DNA of 64,000 nucleotides. It comes from Rhizobium sp. Root1334. GTDB lineage: Bacteria; Pseudomonadota; Alphaproteobacteria; Rhizobiales; Rhizobiaceae. Shown here one piece after another: positions 51,917-61,024 of this stretch. Location: positions 124,001 through 188,000 of the forward strand of contig NZ_LMEY01000028.1 in assembly GCF_001426665.1 (NCBI RefSeq), written 5' to 3'. The translations under genes and the position numbers were made by a program. Position 1 is the stretch's first letter; every line of letters begins with the position of its first letter. The notes beneath the pieces are model-generated. The model was given only the letters and a program-made list of their open reading frames with translations, did not search any database and had not been told where the DNA came from.

Positions 51917-53836
51917 ATGCAATCGGCGTCCTATCGTCTTGAAAGTGCGTGGCATACCGACGGCGGCCCGCACGGCCGTTTCGTTTTCAGCCTGTTCAAC
52001 CTGTCGGACACGGCCCTTCAAGACTTTACAATTGTCTATACCTCGCTGACGCGGGTGATCGACAAGAATGCCTGCGAAAATGCAGTCTTCGTCAAGCGCA
52101 ACGCCAACTACCATGAATTCGCACCAACGGCCGGCTTCATGCTCGCGCCCGGAGCCTCCTGGACTTTCACAGTTGGCGGACTGCACCGCAAAGCCGTGCA
52201 TTGCACCGATGGCGCGAAATCCGCCTATCTGACGCTGGCGGACGGCCGCCATGTGCCCGTCGCCGTATCCGACCTTCTGCTGGAAGGCCGGACCAGCGAG
52301 CCGCCACCGGTGCTGTTGCCGGAAGGCAAGCTTGACCTGCCCTATGCGCTGCAGCCATGGCCGCGCCAGATCGATGTGAAGCCCGGCGATACATTTCCGG
52401 TCTGCCTCTATCCCGCGCCCGGCGCATCGGTGGAAGACATCAAGGCAATCGATACCGTGATCGGCCTGTTCCGCCGCCTGTTCGAAGCCGATCATGCGCC
52501 ACTCAGCTTGGCGGCGAATAGCCAGGGCAGGGTGCTGCATCTGACGCTGGATGCCACTCTCCTGGCAGAAAGCTATGCGTTGTCTTTCTCCTCGGAAGAC
52601 GTCACGCTCAGCTATGGCGGAGCCGCCGGCCGGCAGTATGGTTTGACGTCGCTTGCGCAGCTTTTGAACGGCGCCCGCCGCGAGCCGGGAAAATTCCGCT
52701 TTCCGGTCTCCGGCACGATTTCGGATGAGCCGCGCTACGGATGGCGTGGTTGCCATCTCGACGTTTCGCGGCAGTTTTACCCGGTCGCCGATGTTGCGCG
52801 GCTGATCGATATCCTTGCCTGGTTCAAGCTCAACATTTTCCATTGGCACCTGACCGACGACGAAGCTTGGCGGCTGGAGATCAAGGCCTATCCGGAGCTG
52901 ACAACTGTCGGCGTTGTCCGTAGCCCGGACGGTCCGCTTCTGCCGCAACTCGGCAATGGAGCGGAGCCAGTCGGCGGGTTTTACAGTCAGGATGATGTTC
53001 GCACACTCGTTGCGCACGCGCTGACGCTCAATGTGGAGATCATTCCGGAAATAGATGTCCCCGGTCACAATTCGGCGACACTGGTTGCCCTTCGCGATTT
53101 GTCCGATGGCCAAGAGGCACCCGAAAGTTATCACTCGGTACAGGGCTATCCGAACAACGCGCTTAATCCGGCCGTACCGTTCACCTATGAGTTTCTCGGG
53201 AAAGTCTTCGATGAGATGGTCGAGCTTTTCCCCTCTGCTTACATCCATATCGGCGGCGACGAAGTGGCGAAAGGGGCCTGGCTTGCCTCGCCGCTCGCCC
53301 GCAAGCTGATGGAAAAGGAAGGCATTTCAGGCACGTTCGAGCTGCAGTCCTATTTCCTGAGAGAGATCAAGGACATGCTGACAAAGCGCGGCAAGAAGCT
53401 TGCCGGGTGGAACGAGGTCGCTCATGGCGGCGGTGTCGACACGGTGGAAACATTGCTGATGGCATGGGAGACGCCTGAAGTCGGCATCGAGCTTGCCCGC
53501 GAAGGCTATGACGTGGTGATGACCCCGGGGCAGGCCTATTATCTCGACATGGTGCAGGGTGAGGAATGGCAGGAGCCGGGCGCCAGCTGGGCGGGGACCG
53601 TGCCACCCGCTCACACCTACGGCTATGAGGCGGAAGGTGATTTTCCCGAGGAATTGAAAGACCGGATGAAAGGCGTGCAGGCCTGCATCTGGTGCGAGCA
53701 CTACCTGTCGCGCGGTTATTTCAACCGTCTGGTCTTCCCGCGTCTTCCGGCAATAGCCGAGGCCGCATGGACACCGAAAAATCAGAAGGACTGGTTGCGC
53801 TTCGCAGCCATCGTCCCACTCAGTCCAAAACTGTAA
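51917..53836 (+). CDS. GH20 beta-N-acetylhexosaminidase, intracellular
   Basis: 639 residues. Residues 1-130 are a beta-rich N-terminal domain and 135-265 the GH20b domain. The catalytic barrel starts GWRGCHLDVSRQFYPV, continues LNIFHWHLTDDEAWRLEIKAYPELT, and has the catalytic Asp-Glu pair in HIGGDE (D448-E449), then AWETPE and PGQAYYLD. It releases terminal GlcNAc or GalNAc with substrate assistance. There is no signal peptide, so it acts on oligosaccharides already imported, presumably by the ABC transporter upstream. Confidence 0.92.
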   Translation: MQSASYRLESAWHTDGGPHGRFVFSLFNLSDTALQDFTIVYTSLTRVIDKNACENAVFVKRNANYHEFAPTAGFMLAPGASWTFTVGGLHRKAVHCTDGAKSAYLTLADGRHVPVAVSDLLLEGRTSEPPPVLLPEGKLDLPYALQPWPRQIDVKPGDTFPVCLYPAPGASVEDIKAIDTVIGLFRRLFEADHAPLSLAANSQGRVLHLTLDATLLAESYALSFSSEDVTLSYGGAAGRQYGLTSLAQLLNGARREPGKFRFPVSGTISDEPRYGWRGCHLDVSRQFYPVADVARLIDILAWFKLNIFHWHLTDDEAWRLEIKAYPELTTVGVVRSPDGPLLPQLGNGAEPVGGFYSQDDVRTLVAHALTLNVEIIPEIDVPGHNSATLVALRDLSDGQEAPESYHSVQGYPNNALNPAVPFTYEFLGKVFDEMVELFPSAYIHIGGDEVAKGAWLASPLARKLMEKEGISGTFELQSYFLREIKDMLTKRGKKLAGWNEVAHGGGVDTVETLLMAWETPEVGIELAREGYDVVMTPGQAYYLDMVQGEEWQEPGASWAGTVPPAHTYGYEAEGDFPEELKDRMKGVQACIWCEHYLSRGYFNRLVFPRLPAIAEAAWTPKNQKDWLRFAAIVPLSPKL

Positions 53837-53859
53837 CAACGGATATCATGGGGAAAACA

Positions 53860-55296
53860 ATGCGCATCGCCGTTGGTGGTATTCATACCGAATGCAGCAC
53901 CTATTCGCCGGTCCTGATGGCCGCCGAGGATTTCAGGGTGCTGCGCGATGCCGATCTGCTCGGTGCGGAGTATTTCAACTTCCTCGATGCCGGCGGGATC
54001 GAGCATGTGCCGCTGCTGCACGCTCGCGCCGTGCCCGGCGGTCCGGTATCGCGCAAGGCCTACGAGGGGTTCAAGGCGGAGTTTCTCGAACGGCTTCAGG
54101 CCGCCTTGCCGATCGATGGCCTCTATCTGGCCATGCACGGCGCGATCAATGTCGAGGGCATGGACGACGCCGAGGGCGACTGGATTTCCGCAGCCCGCAC
54201 CGTCGTCGGGCCGGATTGCCCGGTCGCTGCGAGTTACGATCTGCACGGCAATGTCAGCCAGAGGATCATCGACCAGCTCGATATTTTCGCAGCCTATCGC
54301 ACTGCCCCGCATATCGACACGCGTGAAACGATGGTTCGGGCCTGGTCGATGCTGGTCGAAACCCTGCGCACGGGCAATCGCCCGGGTGTCGTCTGGGCCA
54401 AGGTGCCGGTGCTGTTGCCCGGCGAATGCACCTCGACCGAAGACGAACCCGCCCGATCGATCTATCTTGGCTTGCCTGCATCCGATGCGCAGCCTGGCAT
54501 TCTCGATACCAATCTGATGATCGGTTATGTCTGGGCCGACGAACCGCGGGCAACGGCCTGCGCCGTCGTGACCGGTATAGACAGGCAGGCCGCATCCAAG
54601 GCGGCCGAGGACATCGCGCAACAATACTGGAATGCGCGTGAAAATTTTGGCTTTGGCCCAGTAACGGGGCCGCTGGAGCAGATGCTCGATATCGCGGCAT
54701 CTGCGGAGACGTCGCCCGTCATTCTCGCCGATTCCGCCGATAACCCGACCGGCGGCGGGGTTGGCGACCGGGCTGATGTGCTGCGTGCGCTGATTGCCCG
54801 CAACTGGCAGGGCGCGCTTCTCGCCGGCATCACCGATCGTCCGGCGGTCGAGGCCTGCTTTGCGGCCGGGGAGGGCGCGACGCTTCCTCTCAAGATCGGC
54901 GGCAGTCTGGCTCCGGCAAGCGTTCCGGCCGAGGTGACGGCAACAGTGCTTCGCCTCGATGACAGCGGCGCTGCCGCGGATCGTCAGGCCGTCGTCGGTG
55001 TTGGCGGCATCAAGATCGTGCTAGCCGCGCGCCGCCGTCCCTATCACAATATCGAGGATTTCCGGCGGCTGGGGCTTGATCCCAAGGCCGTGCGGCTGCT
55101 GGTGGTGAAGTCCGGCTATCTGTCGCCGGAACTGGCGCCGATCGCCAATCCCAACCTGATGGCGCTAACCGATGGCGTCGTCAATCAGGATATCGCCAAT
55201 CTGACAAGTCATCGCAGGGCAAGGCCCATCTTTCCCTTCGACCGAGACTTCGACTATGCCCCCGCGGCCGTGCTGTCGGCCCGCTGGCGGGAATGA
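53860..55296 (+). CDS. M81 family metallopeptidase (MlrC-like), second copy
   Basis: 478 residues: MRIAVGGIHTECSTYSP, LYLAMHGAINVEGMDDAEGDW, AASYDLHGNVSQR (metal region), AAYRTAPHIDTRETMVRAW, and VILADSADNPTGGGVGDRADVLRALI. The start at 53860 has GGGGA upstream; an ATG four codons earlier is possible. It follows the GH20 gene by 24 bases. It is a diverged paralogue of the M81 protein at 47615, with different spacing of the motifs. Confidence 0.92.
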   Translation: MRIAVGGIHTECSTYSPVLMAAEDFRVLRDADLLGAEYFNFLDAGGIEHVPLLHARAVPGGPVSRKAYEGFKAEFLERLQAALPIDGLYLAMHGAINVEGMDDAEGDWISAARTVVGPDCPVAASYDLHGNVSQRIIDQLDIFAAYRTAPHIDTRETMVRAWSMLVETLRTGNRPGVVWAKVPVLLPGECTSTEDEPARSIYLGLPASDAQPGILDTNLMIGYVWADEPRATACAVVTGIDRQAASKAAEDIAQQYWNARENFGFGPVTGPLEQMLDIAASAETSPVILADSADNPTGGGVGDRADVLRALIARNWQGALLAGITDRPAVEACFAAGEGATLPLKIGGSLAPASVPAEVTATVLRLDDSGAAADRQAVVGVGGIKIVLAARRRPYHNIEDFRRLGLDPKAVRLLVVKSGYLSPELAPIANPNLMALTDGVVNQDIANLTSHRRARPIFPFDRDFDYAPAAVLSARWRE

Positions 55297-55377
55297 TGAC
55301 GGTTTAACGCGCTCGGCACTTCTATTTTCCGTCCGGATGTCCGGCCGCTCTTTGACCTCCTTTCCGGTGCTCTCATC

Positions 55378-56589
55378 ATGACATCAACGCTGCCGATCGC
55401 CTTCCGCCACCCCGTGGTCCGGCTGAGCATGATCGCGATCTTCCTGTTCGGCTTTACGGGAGCCGCGACAGGGCCCTATCAGTCGGTGATCGGCATCACT
55501 GAGCTTGGTTTGAGCAACGGTTTCTATTCGATCCTGATTTTCGTCGCGGCAGCCGTCAACGTCATCGTCAGCCTCTGGGTCGGCGTTCTCGCCGATCGTA
55601 TCGGCAATTACCGGGTTCTGCTGATGACAGTCATATCGTTCGGCGTGTTCGGTTATGGCCTTGTCTACGCGGTTCCGGTTCCTGCCAGCTTTGTCCTCTG
55701 CACGCTGGTCATGCTGCCGGTCTATAACTCGATGACATCGCTGCTCTTTGCCAAAGTGCGCTCCATCGCCAATGCCGAGGGCGGACGCGATGCGGCGGCG
55801 ATCAACTCCAGTGTCCGTGCCGCGATCTCGGTTGCCTGGGTTCTGGTTCCGGGCCTGGTGGCGCTGGTTCTGGTTGGACGCGGCAGCATGCTGCCCGCCT
55901 ATCTGCTCGCCTGCCTCGGCTGTATCGCCAATCTGGCTTTGATCTTCTTCAAGTTGCCCACTTCAGAGGGGCCCCCTCCGGCAAAAAGCCATCGCCATTC
56001 CTATTTAGCATCCTTCGGCGAAGTCTTCGCACCCAGCGTCTTCGGCCGCCTGATGGCGATCTCGCTGATCACGTCTACCCTGCATGTCAACACCGCAGTC
56101 CAGCCGCTGATTATCACCGGCGCTGCGCGTGGGACCGTGACGGACATCGGCGTGATTGTCGGCATCGTCGCCTTTCTCGAAGTTGTGTTCATTTTCGTCT
56201 GGGCGCGCATGCAGTTGCGCGCGGTGACGGCGCTTGCTATCAGCACAGGACTTTATGCTGTCTACCTCACTCTGCTCGGGCTTTCCTCGGCTCCGTGGCA
56301 TGTCTATGCCCTGACCCTGCTCAGCGCCTTTGCCGCTGCTGCCCTCATCAGTATCCCGATCACCTATATCCAGGACCTCATTGCCGACCGTCCGGGCCTC
56401 GGCAGCTCGCTGATCTCGGTAAACCTGTTCCTGAGCGGCGGGTTGAGCGCCATCCTGTTTGCGATCGGTACCCGATTCAGCGATTATTCAGGCACCTCGA
56501 TCCTCGGTGCCTTCGCCGGCCTGATCGGCCTTGGCCTGATGCTCTATCTGGATGTTCGCGGGCAAGGCGCAAGCGATAACCAAAGGTGA
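55378..56589 (+). CDS. MFS transporter
   Basis: 403 residues with twelve predicted membrane spans, among them LSMIAIFLFGFTGAATGPYQSV and a loop LADRIGNYRVLL (the A-motif of the major facilitator family). The C-terminal half has LISIPITYIQDLIADRPGLGSSLISVN, as in sugar efflux (SetB-like) transporters. It probably exports or exchanges a product of the locus. Last gene of the series. Confidence 0.88.
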   Translation: MTSTLPIAFRHPVVRLSMIAIFLFGFTGAATGPYQSVIGITELGLSNGFYSILIFVAAAVNVIVSLWVGVLADRIGNYRVLLMTVISFGVFGYGLVYAVPVPASFVLCTLVMLPVYNSMTSLLFAKVRSIANAEGGRDAAAINSSVRAAISVAWVLVPGLVALVLVGRGSMLPAYLLACLGCIANLALIFFKLPTSEGPPPAKSHRHSYLASFGEVFAPSVFGRLMAISLITSTLHVNTAVQPLIITGAARGTVTDIGVIVGIVAFLEVVFIFVWARMQLRAVTALAISTGLYAVYLTLLGLSSAPWHVYALTLLSAFAAAALISIPITYIQDLIADRPGLGSSLISVNLFLSGGLSAILFAIGTRFSDYSGTSILGAFAGLIGLGLMLYLDVRGQGASDNQR

Positions 56590-56618
56590 GACAGGAGGCG
56601 GCCTCGCCGCCTCCTGTC
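56590..56618. terminator. 13-bp hairpin between convergent genes
   Basis: GACAGGAGGCGGC / GCCGCCTCCTGTC around a CTC loop, directly after the MFS stop and before the end of the Vps62-repeat gene. No T-run. Confidence 0.65.
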
Positions 56619-56625
56619 GTTGAAA

Positions 56626-57897
56626 TCAGCGCCCTTTGACGCGCAAAGGCTTGGAGTTCACCGGTGCCGGGAACTGCCGGACGTAGAAATCCGGGACATT
56701 ATCATCCAGCACCAATGGTTCCGACACCTTGCTGCCGTCGTGCCGGACAAGCTGGAAGGCGTGCCGTGGCGCCCACATGGCCGCGCTGTGGTTGGCAGGG
56801 GTGACCAGCTTCGTGGTGATAGTCTGGCTGCGGAAACTGCCGATCTGGGTGGCACTTTGATAGCCGAACTTGTAGGAAAGCGTGCCAGTCACCTTACTGC
56901 TGGCCACGCCGGCCTTGACGCCGCTCTCGTAGCTGACGCTGATACCCACCTCATGACTGAACGTGTCGGTCTGCTGCTGGGATACACCAGCCTCAACCTT
57001 CACTTCGATTTCGTGCGGCGTTTCCAATCCATTGTCGTCGAATGCGGCGAGTTCGAAGTTGACCCATCGCTCCAGCACATAGAAGGGTGAGTTTGCGACC
57101 TTCCACGCCACGTCATAGTGAGAATCGACAATCGCAGTAAACGGAAGCGTCACCTTCCGGTCCCAAACCGGGGTCGATTCAGCTTCCGGCTTGGCCCGGC
57201 TCGGAAGGGATGGAACTGGCGGGGTTCCCGCATATTCCGTTGGCGGATTGAGCTTCAGAACTTTGACCAACGGAGATGGCCTGTCGTGGCTGCGGACACC
57301 AAAAAAGGTGTTCGGAGCAATCAGAATGTGCGTTTCGCTGATGAACCCGCCCATCGGGGAAACGGTCCAGGCGCTGAAATCATCGTCGGACCCGGTGCCC
57401 GCATCGTCCCAAATCCACTCGTCGACAACACCATCTCCGACCAGATCGGCACGTACGCACCAAACATCGTCCAGCGACGGTTTACCATGCGTCGTCACGA
57501 ACACATCGCCCAGTGCACAATAGCCATCCGGTGGAACCGGCCGCCAGCATGCGCCGTCCTCGTCCGCGCCGGAGCCTGCGTCGTCCCAGACCCACTCATA
57601 GTCCGTTGGCGCCCGAACAGCGTCTGGGTCGCTGTCGCTGGCAGCTATGCACAATGCCCAATAGCGATTGTTTGGACCATCATATCCCTTGACGCCGATG
57701 CTGCCGAGAGACCGGAAGCCTTCCGCAGGCGCGCGTGGTTTGTAGAACCCGACATCGTAATCGCCACCGCTGCCGGCGTCGTTCCAGCGATAATCAAAGA
57801 TATCGGTGAACATCAGCTTCAGCGAACCGAAGGTGACGGGTTCAGTCGTCTGCACGGCATGCGTCGTCTGGACCGACTGTAAAATTACACTCGACAT
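56626..57897 (-). CDS. Vps62-repeat protein with pore-forming-toxin-like C-terminal half
   Basis: 423 residues, no signal peptide. The N-terminal half has three repeats about 60 residues apart, each with W(N/D)DAGSGxD...: WNDAGSGGDYD (38), WDDAGSGADED (104) and WDDAGTGSDDD (163), with P.GF/Y.(S/A)LG between, as in Vps62/DUF946 domains of fungi and plants. The C-terminal half alternates Ser/Thr and Val (VGISVSYESGVKAGVASSKVTGTLSYKFGYQSAT), like the insertion region of aerolysin-type pore formers. I start at ATG 57897 (GGAGG five bases before). Role unknown; a toxin or lectin-like secreted protein is possible. Confidence 0.65.
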   Translation of the reverse strand: MSSVILQSVQTTHAVQTTEPVTFGSLKLMFTDIFDYRWNDAGSGGDYDVGFYKPRAPAEGFRSLGSIGVKGYDGPNNRYWALCIAASDSDPDAVRAPTDYEWVWDDAGSGADEDGACWRPVPPDGYCALGDVFVTTHGKPSLDDVWCVRADLVGDGVVDEWIWDDAGTGSDDDFSAWTVSPMGGFISETHILIAPNTFFGVRSHDRPSPLVKVLKLNPPTEYAGTPPVPSLPSRAKPEAESTPVWDRKVTLPFTAIVDSHYDVAWKVANSPFYVLERWVNFELAAFDDNGLETPHEIEVKVEAGVSQQQTDTFSHEVGISVSYESGVKAGVASSKVTGTLSYKFGYQSATQIGSFRSQTITTKLVTPANHSAAMWAPRHAFQLVRHDGSKVSEPLVLDDNVPDFYVRQFPAPVNSKPLRVKGR

Positions 57898-57938
57898 TGC
57901 AACCTCCAATAGAATTTATATAAATAACATAGGTTGCA
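57898..57938 (-). promoter_or_regulatory. 5'-leader stem that hides the ribosome site of the Vps62-repeat gene
   Basis: On the minus strand TGCAACCT, 25 AT-rich bases, then AGGTTGCA directly before the ATG. The 8-bp stem includes part of the GGAGG ribosome site (57907-57903). It could act as an RNA thermometer or protein-bound switch, or the palindrome could be an operator. Confidence 0.5.
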
Positions 57939-58177
57939 TAGCCCAAATAAATACAACTTAAAAGGTCCGTTTTTGGGCTATTCTTAATGGCCCTTTCCCT
58001 GCGCCAAACGCCCGATAGCTGGTTGCCTATCAACAGGACCGCTTCCTCATGGCGCGCCGCCCCAGCATATCGTCGCGTCCACCTGATAGTGCAGCAAGGA
58101 AGCCTTTTGCTTTCCCCGCGCCCAGGCGCTACCCATCGGAAAGGCAATCCCGATTTCGCGTTGAAGAGGCATGGGTG

Positions 58178-59086
58178 ATGATCAATTTTCGGCAGTTGGA
58201 AGTGCTCAAGACCCTGCTTGCGACGGGATCGACGATCGCGACGGCGAAAAGCATGGGACTAAGCCAGTCCGGCGTCAGCCGGCTACTGGCACAGCTCGAA
58301 TCCGACCTGTCGCTCAATCTGTTCGCCCGCGACAAGGGGCGGTTGATCCCGACGCCGGAGGCGACCATTCTTGCCCGCGACGCTGAGAACATCCTGCTTG
58401 GCCTCAACCGTTTCTCAGGCCTCGCCGAAGATTTGCGCAGTGGTGCTGCTGGACCTGAGGTCGTGCGCATCGGGCTGCCAAGCAGCATGTGGGAGGACTT
58501 CGCCCCGGCAATGCTGACGGATTATGCAAGGGAATTCCCCAGCGTCCGCATCGAGACCTTTTTTGAAACGACGACGGCGATCACCCGGCTGGTGGAGCAG
58601 CGGGTCATCGATTTCGGCTTCCTGCGCTACGAGGGAGAGGTGGGGCCGGCCATTGAAATGGAGCCGGTGGCAAGCGGCGTCAGCGTCTGCGTCATCCCGG
58701 AAAGTCATGCGCTCGCAGAGCTACAGCAGATTACCCCGAAGGACCTGCGCAACATTCCGCTGATCCTGATCGGTCGCCAGCGGCCGACGCGCATGCTGCT
58801 CGATCAGACGTTCAAGCGGGCAGGGGTAAAACAGAACGTCAAGATCGAGACCCATACCAACAGCTCGGCCTGCGCCTATGCCGCCCACGGTCTCGGCATC
58901 GGCATCATCAGCAGCTTTTACGCCAATCTCTACCGGCACCTGCGAATCGTCCAGCGTCCGTTCATTCCTGTGTCCACGCAGGAATTCGGGCTTGCGAAAC
59001 CGGCAAGCGTGCCGCCGTCGCTTGCTGCGCAGGCGTTGATGGATGCACTCAAGCGTCAGATCGCGCTATCGCAGCAACCGCGCTAA
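58178..59086 (+). CDS. LysR family transcriptional regulator
   Basis: 302 residues. MINFRQLEVLKTLLATGSTIATAKSMGLSQSGVSRLLAQLESDL is the LysR helix-turn-helix; the effector domain follows (VVRIGLPSSMWEDFAPAML, CVIPESHALAEL, HGLGIGIISSFYA). The start at 58178 has AGAGG upstream. It is divergent from the Vps62-repeat gene and precedes the peptide transporter operon, either of which it may control. Confidence 0.92.
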   Translation: MINFRQLEVLKTLLATGSTIATAKSMGLSQSGVSRLLAQLESDLSLNLFARDKGRLIPTPEATILARDAENILLGLNRFSGLAEDLRSGAAGPEVVRIGLPSSMWEDFAPAMLTDYAREFPSVRIETFFETTTAITRLVEQRVIDFGFLRYEGEVGPAIEMEPVASGVSVCVIPESHALAELQQITPKDLRNIPLILIGRQRPTRMLLDQTFKRAGVKQNVKIETHTNSSACAYAAHGLGIGIISSFYANLYRHLRIVQRPFIPVSTQEFGLAKPASVPPSLAAQALMDALKRQIALSQQPR

Positions 59087-59155
59087 CTGGTTTTGGTGCT
59101 TGCACTTTTTGAATATCCACCGCCAGGCAGGCCGGTCCACATCCGCATAGGGATA

Positions 59156-59189
59156 TGACAAAATCGCATAATATTGCGCATATTTGTCA
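59156..59189. promoter_or_regulatory. inverted repeat upstream of the peptide transporter operon
   Basis: TGACAAA...TTTGTCA (7-bp arms) enclosing CGCA-TAATAT-TGCG. Located 76 bases before the first permease start; a candidate LysR site. Confidence 0.4.
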
Positions 59190-59264
59190 AAACCATCATA
59201 GTCCTGCCACAAACAAGCCGGCCAACGGCAGACTTCCCGCTTCCAATCGTGTTCAGGGGAACCG

Positions 59265-60209
59265 ATGCTCCGATTTATTCTCAATCGCCTGTTTATGGCG
59301 TTGCCAACAGTTGTGATCGTCTCGATCACGGTGTTCGCACTCATCCGCTTCATTCCCGGCGACCCGGCAGCTTTGATGCTGGGTGACATGGCTGAGCCCG
59401 CACAGATCGCTGAAATGCGTTCTGAACTCGGCCTCGACAAGTCGATGCCGGAACAATTCCTGATCTGGGGCGGCAACGTACTGACCGGCGACTTTGGCAA
59501 GTCGATCGTCACCGGTGAGCCGGTGCTGAAACTGGTGGTCTCACATTTTGCCGTCAGCGCCCAGATCGTGCTTGTCGCCGTATTCCTGGCCAGTCTGATC
59601 GCCGTTCCGGCCGGCGTCATTGCCGCCTGGCGGCAGAACAGCCTGACCGACCTTGCGCTCGTCGGTACTGCCACAGTGCTGTTGTCAATCCCGACATTCT
59701 GGCTCGGCTTGCTGCTGCTCCTGTTCTTCGGCCTGAAGCTCGGTTGGCTACCGGTGCTCGGCTATGTCTCGATCGGCGACAATCTCGTCGGTGGGCTGCT
59801 GTATCTCGTCCTGCCGATCATGACGCTGGTCATCCATGAGATGGGCGTGCTGATCCGCATGGCGCGCGCTTCGACGCTTGAAGTGCTCCGGCTCGATTAC
59901 ATCACGCATGCACGGGCAAAGGGTCTGTCTGAAAGCGCCGTCCTCTGGAAGCATGCCTTCAAGAACGCCTTCGGACCAACCTGGACGATGATCGGCCTGA
60001 TCCTCGGCAACCTTTTGGGTGGCATCGCCGTCATCGAAACGGTCTTCACCATTCCCGGTCTCGGCCGGCTGATGGTCGATGCCATCTTCCAGCGTGATTA
60101 TCCCGTCATTCAGGGCTGCCTGCTGTTCGTGGCGTTGTCCTATGTGCTCGTCAACCTGATCGTCGACCTGCTCTATCCTCTCTTTGATCCGCGTGTGGTG
60201 GCCGAATGA
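59265..60209 (+). CDS. peptide ABC transporter permease (DppB-like)
   Basis: 314 residues: MLRFILNRLFMALPTVVIVSITVFALIRFIPGDPA is the DppB signature, followed by five more spans and the loop DYITHARAKGLSESAVLWKHAFKNAF that docks the ATPase. Its stop overlaps the start of the next permease by four bases. It forms the inner-membrane channel for a peptide or similar substrate. Confidence 0.93.
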   Translation: MLRFILNRLFMALPTVVIVSITVFALIRFIPGDPAALMLGDMAEPAQIAEMRSELGLDKSMPEQFLIWGGNVLTGDFGKSIVTGEPVLKLVVSHFAVSAQIVLVAVFLASLIAVPAGVIAAWRQNSLTDLALVGTATVLLSIPTFWLGLLLLLFFGLKLGWLPVLGYVSIGDNLVGGLLYLVLPIMTLVIHEMGVLIRMARASTLEVLRLDYITHARAKGLSESAVLWKHAFKNAFGPTWTMIGLILGNLLGGIAVIETVFTIPGLGRLMVDAIFQRDYPVIQGCLLFVALSYVLVNLIVDLLYPLFDPRVVAE

Positions 60210-61024
60210 AAAACTATACGTTTAACGGCCTCATCGGCGGTGTCCTGATCGCTCTTCTGCTTGCCGTCGCACTCCTCGGTCTCTTCTGGACGCCGTACGA
60301 CCCGATGAAGCTCAGCTTCACCGCCCGCCTGGCAGCGCCAAGCGCCGAACATTGGCTCGGAACCGACGAGTTCGGCCGCGATGTCTTGAGCCGTATCATC
60401 GTCGGCGCCCGTGCCAGCGTCTGGATCGGTTTCCTCACGGTCTCGCTCGCAGCAATCGCCGGGACGCTGATCGGACTGGTCAGCGGTTATGCACGCGGCT
60501 GGGTCGATGCGGTGATCATGGCAATCAACAATGCGCTGCTGGCCTTTCCAGGCATCCTTCTGGCGCTCGGTCTGCTCGCCGTATTCGGCGCGAACCAGTA
60601 CGGCATCATCTTTGCACTCGGTATCGCCTATACGCCGTCGATGGCCCGTGTGGTCCGCGGCGCCGTGCTGTCGCTGCGCGAACGCGAATTCATCGAAGCC
60701 TCAAAGATTATGGGCAACAGCGAGCTGTTCACGATGATGCGCCATATCCTGCCGAACTGCCTGGCGCCGATCACCGTTCTTGCCACCTCGATGTTTGGCT
60801 GGGCGATCCTTTCGGAGAGTGCTTTGAGTTTTCTCGGCCTCGGCGTACCGCCACCGGCACCCACCTGGGGCAACATGCTGGCGGCAGGCCGGCCATTCAT
60901 CGAGCAGGCCGTCTGGCTTGGCCTCTTCCCCGGTCTCTGCATCGCGCTGACACTGCTTGGCATCAACCTTCTCGGTGACGCGCTCCGCGACAAACTCGAT
61001 CCCCGCATGCGAGGTCTGAAATGA
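60206..61024 (+). CDS. peptide ABC transporter permease (DppC-like)
   Basis: 272 residues with an N-terminal span (FNGLIGGVLIALLLAVALLGLFW), the conserved HWLGTDEFGRDVLSRIIVGARAS of DppC proteins, and the ATPase loop LREREFIEASKIMGNSELFTMMRHILPNC. Overlaps the ATPase gene by four bases (ATGA). Confidence 0.93.
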   Translation: MKNYTFNGLIGGVLIALLLAVALLGLFWTPYDPMKLSFTARLAAPSAEHWLGTDEFGRDVLSRIIVGARASVWIGFLTVSLAAIAGTLIGLVSGYARGWVDAVIMAINNALLAFPGILLALGLLAVFGANQYGIIFALGIAYTPSMARVVRGAVLSLREREFIEASKIMGNSELFTMMRHILPNCLAPITVLATSMFGWAILSESALSFLGLGVPPPAPTWGNMLAAGRPFIEQAVWLGLFPGLCIALTLLGINLLGDALRDKLDPRMRGLK

